64,000 nt of DNA. Source: DATFVB01 sp963714035 (GTDB lineage Bacteria; Acidobacteriota; Thermoanaerobaculia; UBA5066; DATFVB01). The translations under genes were made by a program, and so were the position numbers. The stretch lies in contig OY970224.1 in the NCBI GenBank assembly GCA_963714035.1, positions 930,001 through 994,000 of the forward strand. Reading direction: 5' to 3'. The first letter of the stretch is position 1; every line of letters starts with the position of its first letter. Below are positions 48,260-56,243 of this stretch, in pieces. The notes below the pieces were generated by a model, which worked only from the letters and a program-made list of their open reading frames with translations, searched no databases and was not told the DNA's origin.

Positions 48260-49378
48260 CTATTCGGACTCAGAATGTAGCGCGGATTGTAGCATTTGGG
48301 CGGGTTTTCCGCAGGCTCTTCGCAGGAGGTTCTCGTAGTGCTCGCGCGCTTCGGCTGCCGCTCTTAGATCCTCCCCGTTCACGATGTGGTAGCGATCGAA
48401 GGTCGCCCGCGTCCGGTGTCCCGACAGAGCCATGCAGACCTTCTCAGGTATCCCGGCCTTGATGTTGTTCCTGATCGACGTTCTCCGAAGATCGTAGGGC
48501 ACGAAGCTCGGCACCTTCGCGGCCTTCCCCGCTGCATGCCACCGTGGCAGGTAGCTCGTGAGCCGTCGCCCGTTCAAGTGAAAGATCAACGGACAGGAAA
48601 GCCGTCGCCTCGCGAGCCGCCGGGCGATGATCTCCCGGAATGTTCCGGTGAGCTCGAGAATCGAGCCCTTCCCGATCTTGTCGAGCGATGCGTGGAGATC
48701 CAGCGTCCACGTCTCGCGATCGAATCCCTTCCAGGTAAGCCCGATTGCCGCGCCCGGCCGCATGCCGGTCCAGTAGAGCCATTCAAAGAGATCCCGGTAG
48801 TCCTCGTCCTCGATCTTCGCCATGCGCTTCTCGAAGTCCTCGGCCGGAACATTGCCCTGCCTAGCGTTCTCTTCTGGCAGATAGTCGAACTTCGGGGCAA
48901 AAGAGATTCGCCCGTCCTCAATCCCGAGCGTGAACGCTCGCTGCAACTTCTCCAGAGTCCGATTTACCGTCGCCGGTTTCGCCCCCTGCGGCCTTTTCCC
49001 CGGCGCCGTCCGCCAGGCGATGTAGTCCCGAATGCGGCCCGGAGTCACTTCCGAGGCTCGGAGGGTTCCGAAGTGGTCCCTGGCGTGCTTGATCGCATCC
49101 TTTGCGGTTCGGAGCGACTTCGGGCAATGAATTTCGAGGTACCGAAGAAGCGCGTCAAGCAGCTCGTCGACCGTCACCCGACGTTGATCTCTGCTCACGA
49201 ATTTCTTGAGCCCATCCTTCTCGTTCTCGACCTCACGAAGCCGCTTCTCGAGGTACCGCACGGCGATGTTTCGATCGGCCGTCTTGGCGGATTCCTGTTC
49301 GCGCCCATCCGGGCCCTCGAAGAAGACCCACCAGACCGCGCCACGAAGGTAGACGCCTCCCTTTTTCTCACGCATCAT
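48260..49378 (-). CDS. Tyrosine-type integrase of the tRNA-Gln element
   Basis: A 372-residue phage-type recombinase. The N-terminal ~60 residues are an arm-binding-like part (GGVYLRGAVWWVFFEGPDGRE), then a core-binding domain (VDELLDALLRYLEIHC) and the catalytic domain: Arg in YWTGMRPGAAIGL, the second box PYDLRRTSIRNNIKAGIPE, and ALSGHRTRATFDRYHI with the Tyr nucleophile. The usual first His of HxxR is Tyr here. The ATG at 49378 overlaps the stop of the 52-aa gene upstream (ATGATG); the longer frame to 49537 is a shadow over that gene. It lies 30 bp from the att site. Confidence 0.93.
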   Translation of the reverse strand: MMREKKGGVYLRGAVWWVFFEGPDGREQESAKTADRNIAVRYLEKRLREVENEKDGLKKFVSRDQRRVTVDELLDALLRYLEIHCPKSLRTAKDAIKHARDHFGTLRASEVTPGRIRDYIAWRTAPGKRPQGAKPATVNRTLEKLQRAFTLGIEDGRISFAPKFDYLPEENARQGNVPAEDFEKRMAKIEDEDYRDLFEWLYWTGMRPGAAIGLTWKGFDRETWTLDLHASLDKIGKGSILELTGTFREIIARRLARRRLSCPLIFHLNGRRLTSYLPRWHAAGKAAKVPSFVPYDLRRTSIRNNIKAGIPEKVCMALSGHRTRATFDRYHIVNGEDLRAAAEAREHYENLLRRACGKPAQMLQSALHSESE

Positions 49379-49533
49379 TTCCCCTTTCCATCGTTCTTCT
49401 TCGGCCGCCCGCCAAGCTTGCCGTTCTCGCGCACCGCCGCGGCCTTGCGTTCGGATTTGGCAAGCCCGCCGAGCCGTCCGAGAAGCCGGGCGGCCTCGTT
49501 GACTTGCTTCTTGTTCACCCTGCGCTTCGGCAT
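49375..49533 (-). CDS. 52-aa basic protein coupled to the integrase
   Basis: Begins MPKRRVNKKQVNEAARLLGR and ends GGRPKKNDGKGK, with the middle GGLAKSERKAAAVRENGKLG. Small basic proteins with such GGLAKSE...NGKLGGRP wording are often found beside integrases; a directionality factor is a reasonable guess, not shown. AAGGAGG stands 4 nt before the ATG at 49533, an excellent site, and the stop overlaps the integrase start, so the two are co-translated. Confidence 0.72.
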   Translation of the reverse strand: MPKRRVNKKQVNEAARLLGRLGGLAKSERKAAAVRENGKLGGRPKKNDGKGK

Positions 49534-49562
49534 TCAACCTCCTTCAAAGGAGATCATACCGC

Positions 49563-49835
49563 CTACCGCTTAGGTTTTCGTAGGGAGTTGAACGGGAGGC
49601 CGAGGCGAAGATGCTTCTCGAGACCGGACTCCTTGAACCGCACCAGTCGGCCGACGCGGACACGGAATGAAAGGTTCCTGCAACGGTAGAGGAAGTCCGG
49701 CTTACAGCCGACGCGCGCCGCGGCCTGCTGGACCGTCAAGAGGCGCTCCCCCGCTTCGGCGGCGGGCGCGTCGGCCATCTCTAGTCTGGCGAGGATCTCA
49801 CCGAGCGGCATTCGGAGGACTTCTTCGAGGGTCAT
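49563..49835 (-). CDS. Excisionase/AlpA-like helix-turn-helix protein
   Basis: A 90-residue protein. LLTVQQAAARVGCKPDFLYRCRNLSFRVRVGRLVRFKESGLEKHL is the winged helix-turn-helix layout of excisionases (a MerR-like helix pair followed by a wing with the VRVGRLVRF strand). It could direct excision or repress the integrase promoter. The ATG at 49835 is preferred; a TTG at 49889 would add 18 residues. It is transcribed towards the 52-aa gene and integrase, 30 bp upstream of the former. Confidence 0.78.
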   Translation of the reverse strand: MTLEEVLRMPLGEILARLEMADAPAAEAGERLLTVQQAAARVGCKPDFLYRCRNLSFRVRVGRLVRFKESGLEKHLRLGLPFNSLRKPKR

Positions 49836-49941
49836 CGGCCCAGACTCACGCGACGCACGTCTCCCCGCTCCGTCCTCGACGCTCCGCAAACCTTCGCTAC
49901 CTTTGCAAACTGGAGCGCTGGCGCTTCAGACAAGGAGGCGG

Positions 49942-50250
49942 TCAAAAGAGGTTCTCCTCCTCAGAAATTACGACGGTGAACGGGGCCGCATCCCCGTCGT
50001 GGTCGGCGGACTGTTTCGGCCGCCCGAAACGGCGATCAAGGAGAGCCTCGCCGGCCCGCCAGTCACCGTGCGGTCCGCGGTCCGTCGCCACCTCGAAAAG
50101 TCTCTCTAGGATCTCCCGAGTCTTTTCCCGCTCCGGCCCGTCGATTTCGTCAAACAGCTCGCGCCATTCCTTCGTCGCTCTATTTCGCGTCCCGGGCTTG
50201 CGCCCACCGCGATGCTCTCCCGGCTTCGATCCTCGCCTGCTCTCAGCCAC
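49942..50250 (-). CDS. Mobile-element protein with N-terminal GGRKPGTRN motif
   Basis: A 102-residue charged protein: KPGEHRGGRKPGTRNRATKEWRELFDEIDG then EREKTREILERLFEVATDRG and WRAGEALLDRRFGRPKQSA. The GGRKPGTRN head and helical middle are seen in small phage and element proteins that bind DNA, some annotated as terminase-small-subunit-like or DUF5681-like. With no large terminase near, a replication or packaging-adaptor role stays open. It follows the replication gene by 66 bp on the same strand. Confidence 0.6.
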   Translation of the reverse strand: MAESRRGSKPGEHRGGRKPGTRNRATKEWRELFDEIDGPEREKTREILERLFEVATDRGPHGDWRAGEALLDRRFGRPKQSADHDGDAAPFTVVISEEENLF

Positions 50251-50316
50251 GATACCTCCCGGCTATCGGGCGATCCTCCGGCGGGAGACAATGGGGTACA
50301 GCTCTCACGGGAGTTC

Positions 50317-52410
50317 TCATGGGAAGGCCCCCTCGTCAAAATGTCCGGTAACGCTGTCCCCCATGGCCCCCGGAATGAGATGAATTCCTTCCCGGAATAC
50401 TTGTCCATGGGTTTTTTTCCGCCTAACTTGGCGGCGGGTAAGGGCCTGACCAAATCCCTTGGACTTGAGGGGCTCCTCTCCTTCGCCCTTGCACCAAGAT
50501 TCATATCGAGCGAAGAGATCCGCCCCCGAGACCCGCCCACCTCGCTCCGTCTCTTCGGCCAAGAATCGACCAATCGTGTCTTCTTGGGTTCGGTAACCCT
50601 CCGTCGCCGCAAGGACGCTTGGAGGTTCTGCAAGCCCGATCCGCTGCCATTCGAGGCATCCCTGAACGGCTCTCTTCAGAATCCCGGGTAATTCTGCCTT
50701 GAGCTTCTCTACGAGCGTTAGGTCACGTTGCACGCCCTCGAAACGCGCGGGAAAGGCGAGAAGACGTACCCGTCGCCACATACCCTCGGAAGCGTCCCTA
50801 ATTCGGGGCGGATTGTTGACGGCAATGAAAACCTTCGCCTCCGGCTCGAACTCGAACGGGTTTTCGTACTTCCGGCATGCCACCATCACGTCGCCGCCGA
50901 CGATCGCCTTCACGACGCTCTCGTCGATCGTCGCCGTCTCCTTCGGCTCGACTGCCGAGACAAACCTCGCACCCCGGAGCCGAGCCAGCGCGGGGGTGTT
51001 CTCGTTAGCGTTTCGTTCCCATTTCGCTCGTGTGAAAGTCTCGACCGCGGTACTTGTCGCGTAGTCTCCGAGCAGGGCGGCAATCACGACGATGAGAGTC
51101 GATTTGCCGTTTGCGCCGACGCCATAGAAGATCCAGAAACAGTGTTCCCGGACGGATGCGGTCAACGCGTAACCGAGGAAGCGCCAGAAGTAGCCGACGA
51201 GGTCCTCATCGCTGTCGAATACCTCCCGGAGGAAGCGGTCAAACCGCGGGCACGTGGCTCCCGGATCGAAGCGGACCGGCGAGATCTTGGAGATGAAATC
51301 CGATCGGTCGTGTGGCCGGAGGATGCCGGTGCGCAAGTCGATCGTCCCGTTGGCAACGTTGAACAGGAATTCGCATCGGTCGCGCCGGTCGAAATCGGAA
51401 TACCGGCCCGAGATCGAATCATCCGACCGACTCAGATGCAGGACGGTCCTGAGCTTCTGGCTATCGAGCTTTAGGCCGAAGGCTTCAAGAATCTTGTCGT
51501 CGCGGGCTGCCCCTTCGATCCGAAAGCGATGAAACAGGGCCTTCGTGCGACGTTCCATTTCTAATGTTTCATCGTGCGTCCACCGTGTGCCGTCGAAGAA
51601 AAACCAGCGCTCAGCCTCGTGGACGTACCGGGCTTCGTGCCGATTTTTCTGGACGAACTGGCGTGCCGCCCATTCGATCGTGACTGGCTCGCGTGCGCCC
51701 TCTAGAGCAGGGTAGCTAGCGACGCTGCGAGCGATCCCCGCCACTTCATGCCTCGGCAGCGGTGGTCTGCACCGCGTCTCATTTTCAACCTGAAGAGCAG
51801 CGACGATAGCCTCCTCGCTCATCCCTCGGCGTCGCATCGACCCGGCGAGGCTTGTCAGCGCGGCGTTCCGTTCACCGTCGGAAATCTTGTCGGCAGCCCG
51901 CGGCGCCGATGGGCCCTTAGTCTTGGCAGCAAATGGCCATTCGGCGAGCGGAGTGTCACCGTCCCACTCGTAGGGCGCGCCGCTTGGATGGATCGACGGC
52001 GGCGCGACGATGTAGCCGCCGTCTCCCTTCACGTCGAGGCCGGGCGCAATTTCGGAGGCGCTGCTCTTCACCAGCCCGCCGGGATGCTTGAAGACGAGGT
52101 GCCGCCCGCCGCCGCCCGTCTTTGCCGTTTTCGTCCGCGGAATGTGGCCGTTGAGTTTTGCCAGGCTCCCGTCGCCGCCGTGCCGTGGGTCAACGTCGAG
52201 GACGGCGATGACCGAAACCGCGCCCGTGGCGACTCCGACGTTGGCGTCGGGAGTCTTGGCCCACCACTCGCGGATCGTCGCCTCGTCCGTTGTCGCGTCG
52301 AGGTGGCCGTGGCTTCCCTTCATCGGCTCCTTCGAGCGCGGCGCAAGCGGAAACACCTGCCATCCGCGGGCGACGTATCCCAGCGCGGCGTCGAGGAACG
52401 GGTTGGTCAC
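50317..52410 (-). CDS. Prim-pol/D5-type primase-SF3 helicase (P4/plasmid-like replication protein)
   Basis: A 697-residue replication initiator. Residues ~1-165 are a bifunctional primase-polymerase domain (ALGYVARGWQVFPLAPRSKEP, DANVGVATG, the DxD in IAVLDVDPRHGGDG, GGGGRHLVFKHPGG). Residues ~185-250 resemble PriCT-1 (SDGERNAALTSLAGSMRRRG). A D5_N-type segment precedes the SF3 helicase, with Walker A in FYGVGANGKSTLIVV near residue 435, and later VSAVEPKE and KVFIAVNNPPRI. It would unwind and prime element DNA. The GTG at 52410 overlaps the zinc-ribbon stop (GTGA); the long open upstream frame is a shadow. Confidence 0.92.
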   Translation of the reverse strand: MTNPFLDAALGYVARGWQVFPLAPRSKEPMKGSHGHLDATTDEATIREWWAKTPDANVGVATGAVSVIAVLDVDPRHGGDGSLAKLNGHIPRTKTAKTGGGGRHLVFKHPGGLVKSSASEIAPGLDVKGDGGYIVAPPSIHPSGAPYEWDGDTPLAEWPFAAKTKGPSAPRAADKISDGERNAALTSLAGSMRRRGMSEEAIVAALQVENETRCRPPLPRHEVAGIARSVASYPALEGAREPVTIEWAARQFVQKNRHEARYVHEAERWFFFDGTRWTHDETLEMERRTKALFHRFRIEGAARDDKILEAFGLKLDSQKLRTVLHLSRSDDSISGRYSDFDRRDRCEFLFNVANGTIDLRTGILRPHDRSDFISKISPVRFDPGATCPRFDRFLREVFDSDEDLVGYFWRFLGYALTASVREHCFWIFYGVGANGKSTLIVVIAALLGDYATSTAVETFTRAKWERNANENTPALARLRGARFVSAVEPKETATIDESVVKAIVGGDVMVACRKYENPFEFEPEAKVFIAVNNPPRIRDASEGMWRRVRLLAFPARFEGVQRDLTLVEKLKAELPGILKRAVQGCLEWQRIGLAEPPSVLAATEGYRTQEDTIGRFLAEETERGGRVSGADLFARYESWCKGEGEEPLKSKGFGQALTRRQVRRKKTHGQVFREGIHLIPGAMGDSVTGHFDEGAFP

Positions 52411-52577
52411 GGAACGATCTCGAAGAAGATGATCCGGGCTTCGTCCTCGCGTTCCCGGCGACGCTGCTCCATCCGCTCTTGCTCCTTCGGCCAGCAGGCG
52501 CGACACACGCGCACCTCCAGCACCGTGAACCGACCGCAGCCGTAGCCGCAGGGGTAGCGGCGTTTGGATCTCCTCAT
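52407..52577 (-). CDS. 56-aa zinc-ribbon protein within the replication operon
   Basis: Starts MRRSKRRYPCGYGCGRFTVL and has four cysteines as CGYGC and CRAC, spaced as a zinc ribbon, then a charged helix (KEQERMEQRRREREDEARI). Its ATG (52577) overlaps the stop of the HTH gene upstream (ATGA) and its TGA overlaps the GTG of the primase-helicase gene (GTGA). Both overlaps and the cysteine pattern support a real gene. It may help the replication protein bind DNA. Confidence 0.75.
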   Translation of the reverse strand: MRRSKRRYPCGYGCGRFTVLEVRVCRACWPKEQERMEQRRREREDEARIIFFEIVP

Positions 52578-52834
52578 GGCCTTGCCTTCCAGAAAGGGGA
52601 TTTGCGCCCCGCGGAGCCCCGTGACCTCCTCCGAAAGCGCGAGGCGGCTCTGGACTTCGCGGCCTCCACGTACAGGCGTTCAAGCACGCCCCTTCTCGGG
52701 ATCTGGTAAAGCCCCTCTCGCTTCGTCGCGAGGATGTTGCCCGCTCGGATTTCCTTGATGACGTCGAGCAACGACACACCGAGCAGGCGCGCCGCCTCAC
52801 GTGCTGTTAGGCAATCCGCATCTTGCTGCTTCAT
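52574..52834 (-). CDS. MerR/excisionase-like helix-turn-helix protein
   Basis: An 86-residue protein. CLTAREAARLLGVSLLDVIKEIRAGNILATKREGLYQIPRRGVLERL is a typical MerR-like DNA-binding domain (helix-turn-helix then wing); the C-terminus is basic (RAASRFRRRSRGSAGRKSP). It heads the coupled HTH-zinc-ribbon-primase operon and could be its regulator or an origin-binding protein. No clear ribosome binding site precedes the ATG. Confidence 0.78.
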   Translation of the reverse strand: MKQQDADCLTAREAARLLGVSLLDVIKEIRAGNILATKREGLYQIPRRGVLERLYVEAAKSRAASRFRRRSRGSAGRKSPFWKARP

Positions 52835-52900
52835 GGCAACAACAACGGTAGCAAGTTCGTCGGGCGGGCATCCGACGATCCGCGAAACAATATGCGCGAT

Positions 52901-53554
52901 TTATTTCTGAGCGCGGGACCGAAGGGCGGCGTGGGATCGAATCGCCTCAATCTGGGCCTTCAGGGCAGGGGGCAACGACCTCTTCCGGGGCGACCGCCCG
53001 AAGTCGCGATAGAACTTCGAGGGAATCGTCGACTTATCCGTTTCGGCGAACTGATCGACGTGCGGCGCGACGCGTTCCTCGAAACGACTCCAAAGATCCG
53101 TCGCCCTTCGGCGCGCCTCGACCACGTTACGCGAATGCGGCTGAAGCATTTCGGCCAGAACATCCACCCCTTCGGGCTCAACATCCGGGTGTTTCTTCTG
53201 TAGTTGCTCAAAGGCCAAATCGCCGAGGGTGGGCGGGGCGTGGTGCTCGCCCCTCTCGCTGGCGCCCCATGCATCAAGGACGAGAAGTGCGCAATTGAAC
53301 GCGTGAGTCGCCGCGAGAAGGTCCGGGAGGTCTTGAAGAGCCTTCTCGAACTGCCGGTTCGGTCGCCCTCGGGACGCGCGACCGAAGGCCCATTTGAAAA
53401 CCAGCGCGAACTCGTCGCCGGAGAGATCGGAAGACTCGCGTCTTAGGGTGCTCACGGCGAACCGGGAAAGCTCATGTCGACAAAGCCGTCTAAACAGGTC
53501 GGGATGTGCTTCAACCTCCCGCCCGATGCGCCTCGAACTGCCCTTCGGTGTCAT
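52901..53554 (-). CDS. Element protein of unknown function
   Basis: A 217-residue soluble, mainly helical, charged protein: DLFRRLCRHELSRFAVSTLR, FALVFKWAFGRASRGRP, LLAATHAFNCALLVLDAWG and the tail KRSLPPALKAQIEAIRSHAA. No signal, membrane helix or known motif. It lies upstream of the replication operon in the same direction, 66 bp before the HTH gene, and could be a regulator or replication accessory. Confidence 0.6.
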   Translation of the reverse strand: MTPKGSSRRIGREVEAHPDLFRRLCRHELSRFAVSTLRRESSDLSGDEFALVFKWAFGRASRGRPNRQFEKALQDLPDLLAATHAFNCALLVLDAWGASERGEHHAPPTLGDLAFEQLQKKHPDVEPEGVDVLAEMLQPHSRNVVEARRRATDLWSRFEERVAPHVDQFAETDKSTIPSKFYRDFGRSPRKRSLPPALKAQIEAIRSHAALRSRAQK

Positions 53555-53667
53555 CGCCGCCCTCGCTCCTTTCGGCTCTCGCAGAGAAGGAAACCGGGCG
53601 GCGACGTGCGAGTCCGCGTTTCGGGAGCTATCCTAGCCGCCCAGAGAAGAATCCTACTCCAAAGGTC

Positions 53668-54513
53668 TCACTTTGAGTTGTCTTCGATACCCTTGAATAT
53701 CTCCGCCTCCGTCGTCCCGTTCGAGTAGCAGGTGATCACCTCGTCCTCTTTGATCGCATGGAACGTGGCATTGATCTTCACCCGCGTGCCGGTGTCCGAT
53801 TTCTTCACGAAGATGTTCAACCACGTTTTGTGGTCCTTGTCGTAGGCCGTGCCGCACACCACATCCCGCCGTCCCCCAACCGCCGGTTTGGTGGTGATGA
53901 GACCGGAGGATTTATCGATGCTTTCAACTTGCCATTTCGCATCTGAGAGCGTTTCGATGAGGGCCGACCAGACTCGGTCGAAGTCTCCCGAAAAGACCCT
54001 CTGAGCTTCCACCTCGGGAGGTTTGAAATCGGCATTCGCGAGCGCATCGCGTTTCAAACCGGCAGCGTGAATGATCTTCCCCATAGTCTCAGCCGCAGAA
54101 CTCGATGAGAAAAGGGGTGCGTCATATTGGAACGCGATGAGATCATCGATCTTCGCCCAGACTTCCCTGAAGCCCTTCCCATGTTCGTTTATCACCCAGA
54201 GGCGGGTTAGACCCGTTCTCTTGTTCGTCTTGAAATCGGAGTTGGAACATGCTGCCCACGTTGGTGCGATGAATGCGTGAGGGGCACCTTCGTCAATCTT
54301 CACCTGGGGACCGGAGGGAGAGAACGTCGCACGCTGAGCGGGAACGGCCTGAATCGTTTCCTTCCGCTCAACCAGCGTCCATGGAGATTTTCCACCGTCG
54401 TCGTCGAAGACTAGAGCCTTCGGCGGGATCAGGAACGCTGTGCACTGCGCCACGGCAGCGGACTGGGTACAAAGAAACAGAGCGAATGCGAAAAACCCGA
54501 CCGATCTTCTCAT
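53668..54513 (-). CDS. Exported protein with C-terminal BamC-like segment (element cargo)
   Basis: A 281-residue protein with a signal peptide (MRRSVGFFAFALFLCTQSAAVAQ). The C-terminal ~100 residues (VFSGDFDRVWSALIETLSDAKW, VESIDKSSGLITTKP, WLNIFVKKSDTGTRVKINATFH) follow the pattern of the helix-grip domain of BamC/NlpB-like or DUF-type envelope proteins. The N-terminal half has conserved-looking cysteines (QCTAFL, AACSNS). It probably acts in the periplasm or outer membrane. A GGGAGAGAAG site precedes the ATG. Base composition is AT-richer than the host. It follows the zinc-ribbon membrane gene by 22 bp. Confidence 0.65.
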   Translation of the reverse strand: MRRSVGFFAFALFLCTQSAAVAQCTAFLIPPKALVFDDDGGKSPWTLVERKETIQAVPAQRATFSPSGPQVKIDEGAPHAFIAPTWAACSNSDFKTNKRTGLTRLWVINEHGKGFREVWAKIDDLIAFQYDAPLFSSSSAAETMGKIIHAAGLKRDALANADFKPPEVEAQRVFSGDFDRVWSALIETLSDAKWQVESIDKSSGLITTKPAVGGRRDVVCGTAYDKDHKTWLNIFVKKSDTGTRVKINATFHAIKEDEVITCYSNGTTEAEIFKGIEDNSK

Positions 54514-54535
54514 TTCTTCTCTCCCTATGGTTCGT

Positions 54536-55102
54536 TTAGTGCGACTGCTGGAGCGCGGTCATTACCCCGTCCTCGAAGTAAACGAAGGCTGAGCCGCCGT
54601 TGTAGACCCATTGCTCGCTCTTCGAGCCGCCGATGATCGTGTCGTTGATTTTTTCGGGTCTACCCCACGCCGCGCGGACCATCTCGGTGCTCATCCCTTC
54701 ATAAATCTTCTTCTCGGCGACCGCTAGGCAGTCATTCCGGCTCCACGTTGGATGCTTCGCGAGGACGCGAGCCGCGCCGCTTTTCTGGAAATGAAGCTCC
54801 TCTGCGGCCCTGAGCTTGCGCAGCGCCTCTGTTTCCGCCACCCTCTCCTGTTCGGTTTTGGCTAGCGCTGCTTGTTCTTTTTTCGTGAGCACCGCCTCGC
54901 CGTTCGCTACCTTCGCGGCGTTCGGTTGCGGGTGCTCCGTGAATTGACTCACGATGACGCCGATCACGATTAGGACAAACCCAATCACGAGAATCGCTGC
55001 ACAGCCTGAAATCCGCTTTTTGACCGGCGCCCCACACTTCTGGCAGGCAGTGGCCGCTGAACTTACCTGCTCGCCGCACGCCTTGCACTTCTTGAGAGCC
55101 AT
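54536..55102 (-). CDS. Zinc-ribbon membrane protein with C-terminal SmpA/BamE-like domain (element cargo)
   Basis: A 188-residue protein built in three parts: a zinc ribbon (KCKACGEQVSSAATACQKCG, residues 4-23), one membrane helix (AAILVIGFVLIVIGVIVSQ, ~34-53), a charged coiled coil (KEQAALAKTEQERVAETEALRKL), and a SmpA/BamE-like fold (YEGMSTEMVRAAWGRPEKIN, WVYNGGSAFVYFEDGVMTAL, ~128-185). Known SmpA domains help outer-membrane protein assembly or surface recognition. It is divergent from the XRE regulator and forms a unit with the exported gene downstream. Confidence 0.7.
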   Translation of the reverse strand: MALKKCKACGEQVSSAATACQKCGAPVKKRISGCAAILVIGFVLIVIGVIVSQFTEHPQPNAAKVANGEAVLTKKEQAALAKTEQERVAETEALRKLRAAEELHFQKSGAARVLAKHPTWSRNDCLAVAEKKIYEGMSTEMVRAAWGRPEKINDTIIGGSKSEQWVYNGGSAFVYFEDGVMTALQQSH

Positions 55103-55213
55103 GATGCCCCCCTCCCAACACGCTTAGGACGAACCGCTCGTTTTGGAGAGTATATCGTCGATGCAGTCTATGGAATGTAGCTCCAAAGGCGTCGCTCCCC
55201 TACCTTCGCCGGC
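55103..55213. promoter_or_regulatory. Divergent promoter region between cargo and XRE regulator
   Basis: A 111-bp gap between the zinc-ribbon membrane gene (minus) and the XRE gene (plus). It holds tatatcg near 55150 and a partly palindromic aggaatgtag/ctccaaag stretch. It is the natural operator site for the XRE protein; no consensus promoter can be fixed. Confidence 0.35.
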
Positions 55214-55531
55214 GTGCGACGACGAGAGCGGCCGCGGCCCGAGGAGATCCGAAACCCCTCCTCCGATCGGGGATTGGCGTCGCTCGGGCGAGCGATCCGG
55301 AAGTACCGCAGGGAGCTTGAACCCTTCTGCTCTCAGGAAGAGCTCGCAGCGCTCGCCGGCCTCCACCGGACATACGTCTCGAGCCTCGAACGCGGAGAGA
55401 AGAACATCACCGTTACGCGGCTGATTCGCCTCGCGGCGGCTCTCGGAATACCCCTGAGCCGTCTCATCGTCGGAATGGAGAGGGACCTGCTCAACAAGAA
55501 GCGTTTGAAGTCTGGCCCGGAACAGCCGTGA
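55214..55531 (+). CDS. XRE-family transcriptional regulator of the element
   Basis: A 105-residue repressor-like protein. ASLGRAIRKYRRELEPFCSQ then EELAALAGLHRTYVSSLERG and EKNITVTRLIRLAAALGIPL form a complete five-helix XRE DNA-binding domain (~25-90). It is the only plus-strand gene of the element, divergent from the cargo pair and convergent with the unknown operon. The GTG at 55214 has no strong ribosome binding site, and an internal start nearer the domain is possible. It likely controls element maintenance or cargo. Confidence 0.87.
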   Translation: MRRRERPRPEEIRNPSSDRGLASLGRAIRKYRRELEPFCSQEELAALAGLHRTYVSSLERGEKNITVTRLIRLAAALGIPLSRLIVGMERDLLNKKRLKSGPEQP

Positions 55532-55565
55532 GCAGGCGGCCGAAGAGCCTGCACTTGGCTCACTC

Positions 55566-56210
55566 CTATTCTCCGTCGTCTCCGGGCTCAGTTCTAGGGA
55601 TTAGGTCTCTGGCAGGGATCGTCGCGGCGCAACGCGGGCAATGTACGGTGTCTGCAATAGCGCGATCGGTCAGAAAGAGAAAAAGGTGCTCGTAGAGGGC
55701 GTCGCGTGCCCGCACTGAAAGCGTCGCTCGCCGTGCCGTCAGGATTGACTGGCTGACGGACCAGATCTGACGCAGGTCGACGTAGGAGTCTTCAGGTATT
55801 CCCGCCTCGGGGAAGGCGAAGAGCGGGAAAAACGCCTTCTTCCGGCCTTCGAGCATTCTGCTTCGAGCAAGGCTACTGGTGATTTTTCTGGCCGGAAGTA
55901 TGGGCGCGATCCCGGCGTACCACTTGTCAGAGGGCTTACCCTGATTCTTGAACTTGTCGACCTGGCAATCTGCCCACAGGACCATCGCCTGCCCGCAGAG
56001 CGCCCTCGCTTCGATGAGCTCGTGATCGTGTTCGAAGGCCCTCGGCGTGTCCTCGCGGCCTCCGTAGTTGGCCTTCCCGGCCGGCCGGCTCGAATCGGCC
56101 TTTCGGTAGATCGTCAGAGGGTGGGGAATCCAGCCGGCCGGGACAACCTCCACGATATCGCCTTGGCTCAGCGACTCCCCGCAGCCGGTGTACTGGTCGC
56201 TTGAGCTCAA
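55566..56210 (-). CDS. Unknown protein, third gene of the element's cargo operon
   Basis: A 214-residue soluble protein. ESLSQGDIVEVVPAGWIPH near the N-terminus, VLWADCQVDKFKNQG at ~90, IAPILPARKI, FFPLFAFPEAGI and a C-terminal knuckle (HCPRCAATIPARDL) are notable. The SQGDI head plus a DC..DK strand recall a group of uncharacterised bacterial proteins with QGDI and DCxxDK motifs; that recall is weak. The start is a TTG at 56210, 33 bp after the upstream gene. It converges on the XRE gene with a 34-bp gap. Confidence 0.6.
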   Translation of the reverse strand: MSSSDQYTGCGESLSQGDIVEVVPAGWIPHPLTIYRKADSSRPAGKANYGGREDTPRAFEHDHELIEARALCGQAMVLWADCQVDKFKNQGKPSDKWYAGIAPILPARKITSSLARSRMLEGRKKAFFPLFAFPEAGIPEDSYVDLRQIWSVSQSILTARRATLSVRARDALYEHLFLFLTDRAIADTVHCPRCAATIPARDLIPRTEPGDDGE

Positions 56211-56243
56211 GGTTGGAGCGCGAGACGGAACTCGCGGAAAGGC

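Noticed and set aside
48190..48260. A tRNA gene at the left end of the element
   Set aside because: Only the T-arm, 3' acceptor and CCA are present; no pairing 5' acceptor, D-arm or anticodon stem follows. It is the duplicated att core.
48260..49537. A 425-residue integrase
   Set aside because: The first 53 codons are a shadow of the 52-aa basic gene, which has a perfect ribosome binding site; the integrase starts at 49378.
50317..52800. An 827-residue primase starting at 52800
   Set aside because: The extra 130 residues are Arg/Ser-rich and lie over the HTH and zinc-ribbon genes, which are supported by motifs and overlaps; homology begins at the GTG at 52410.
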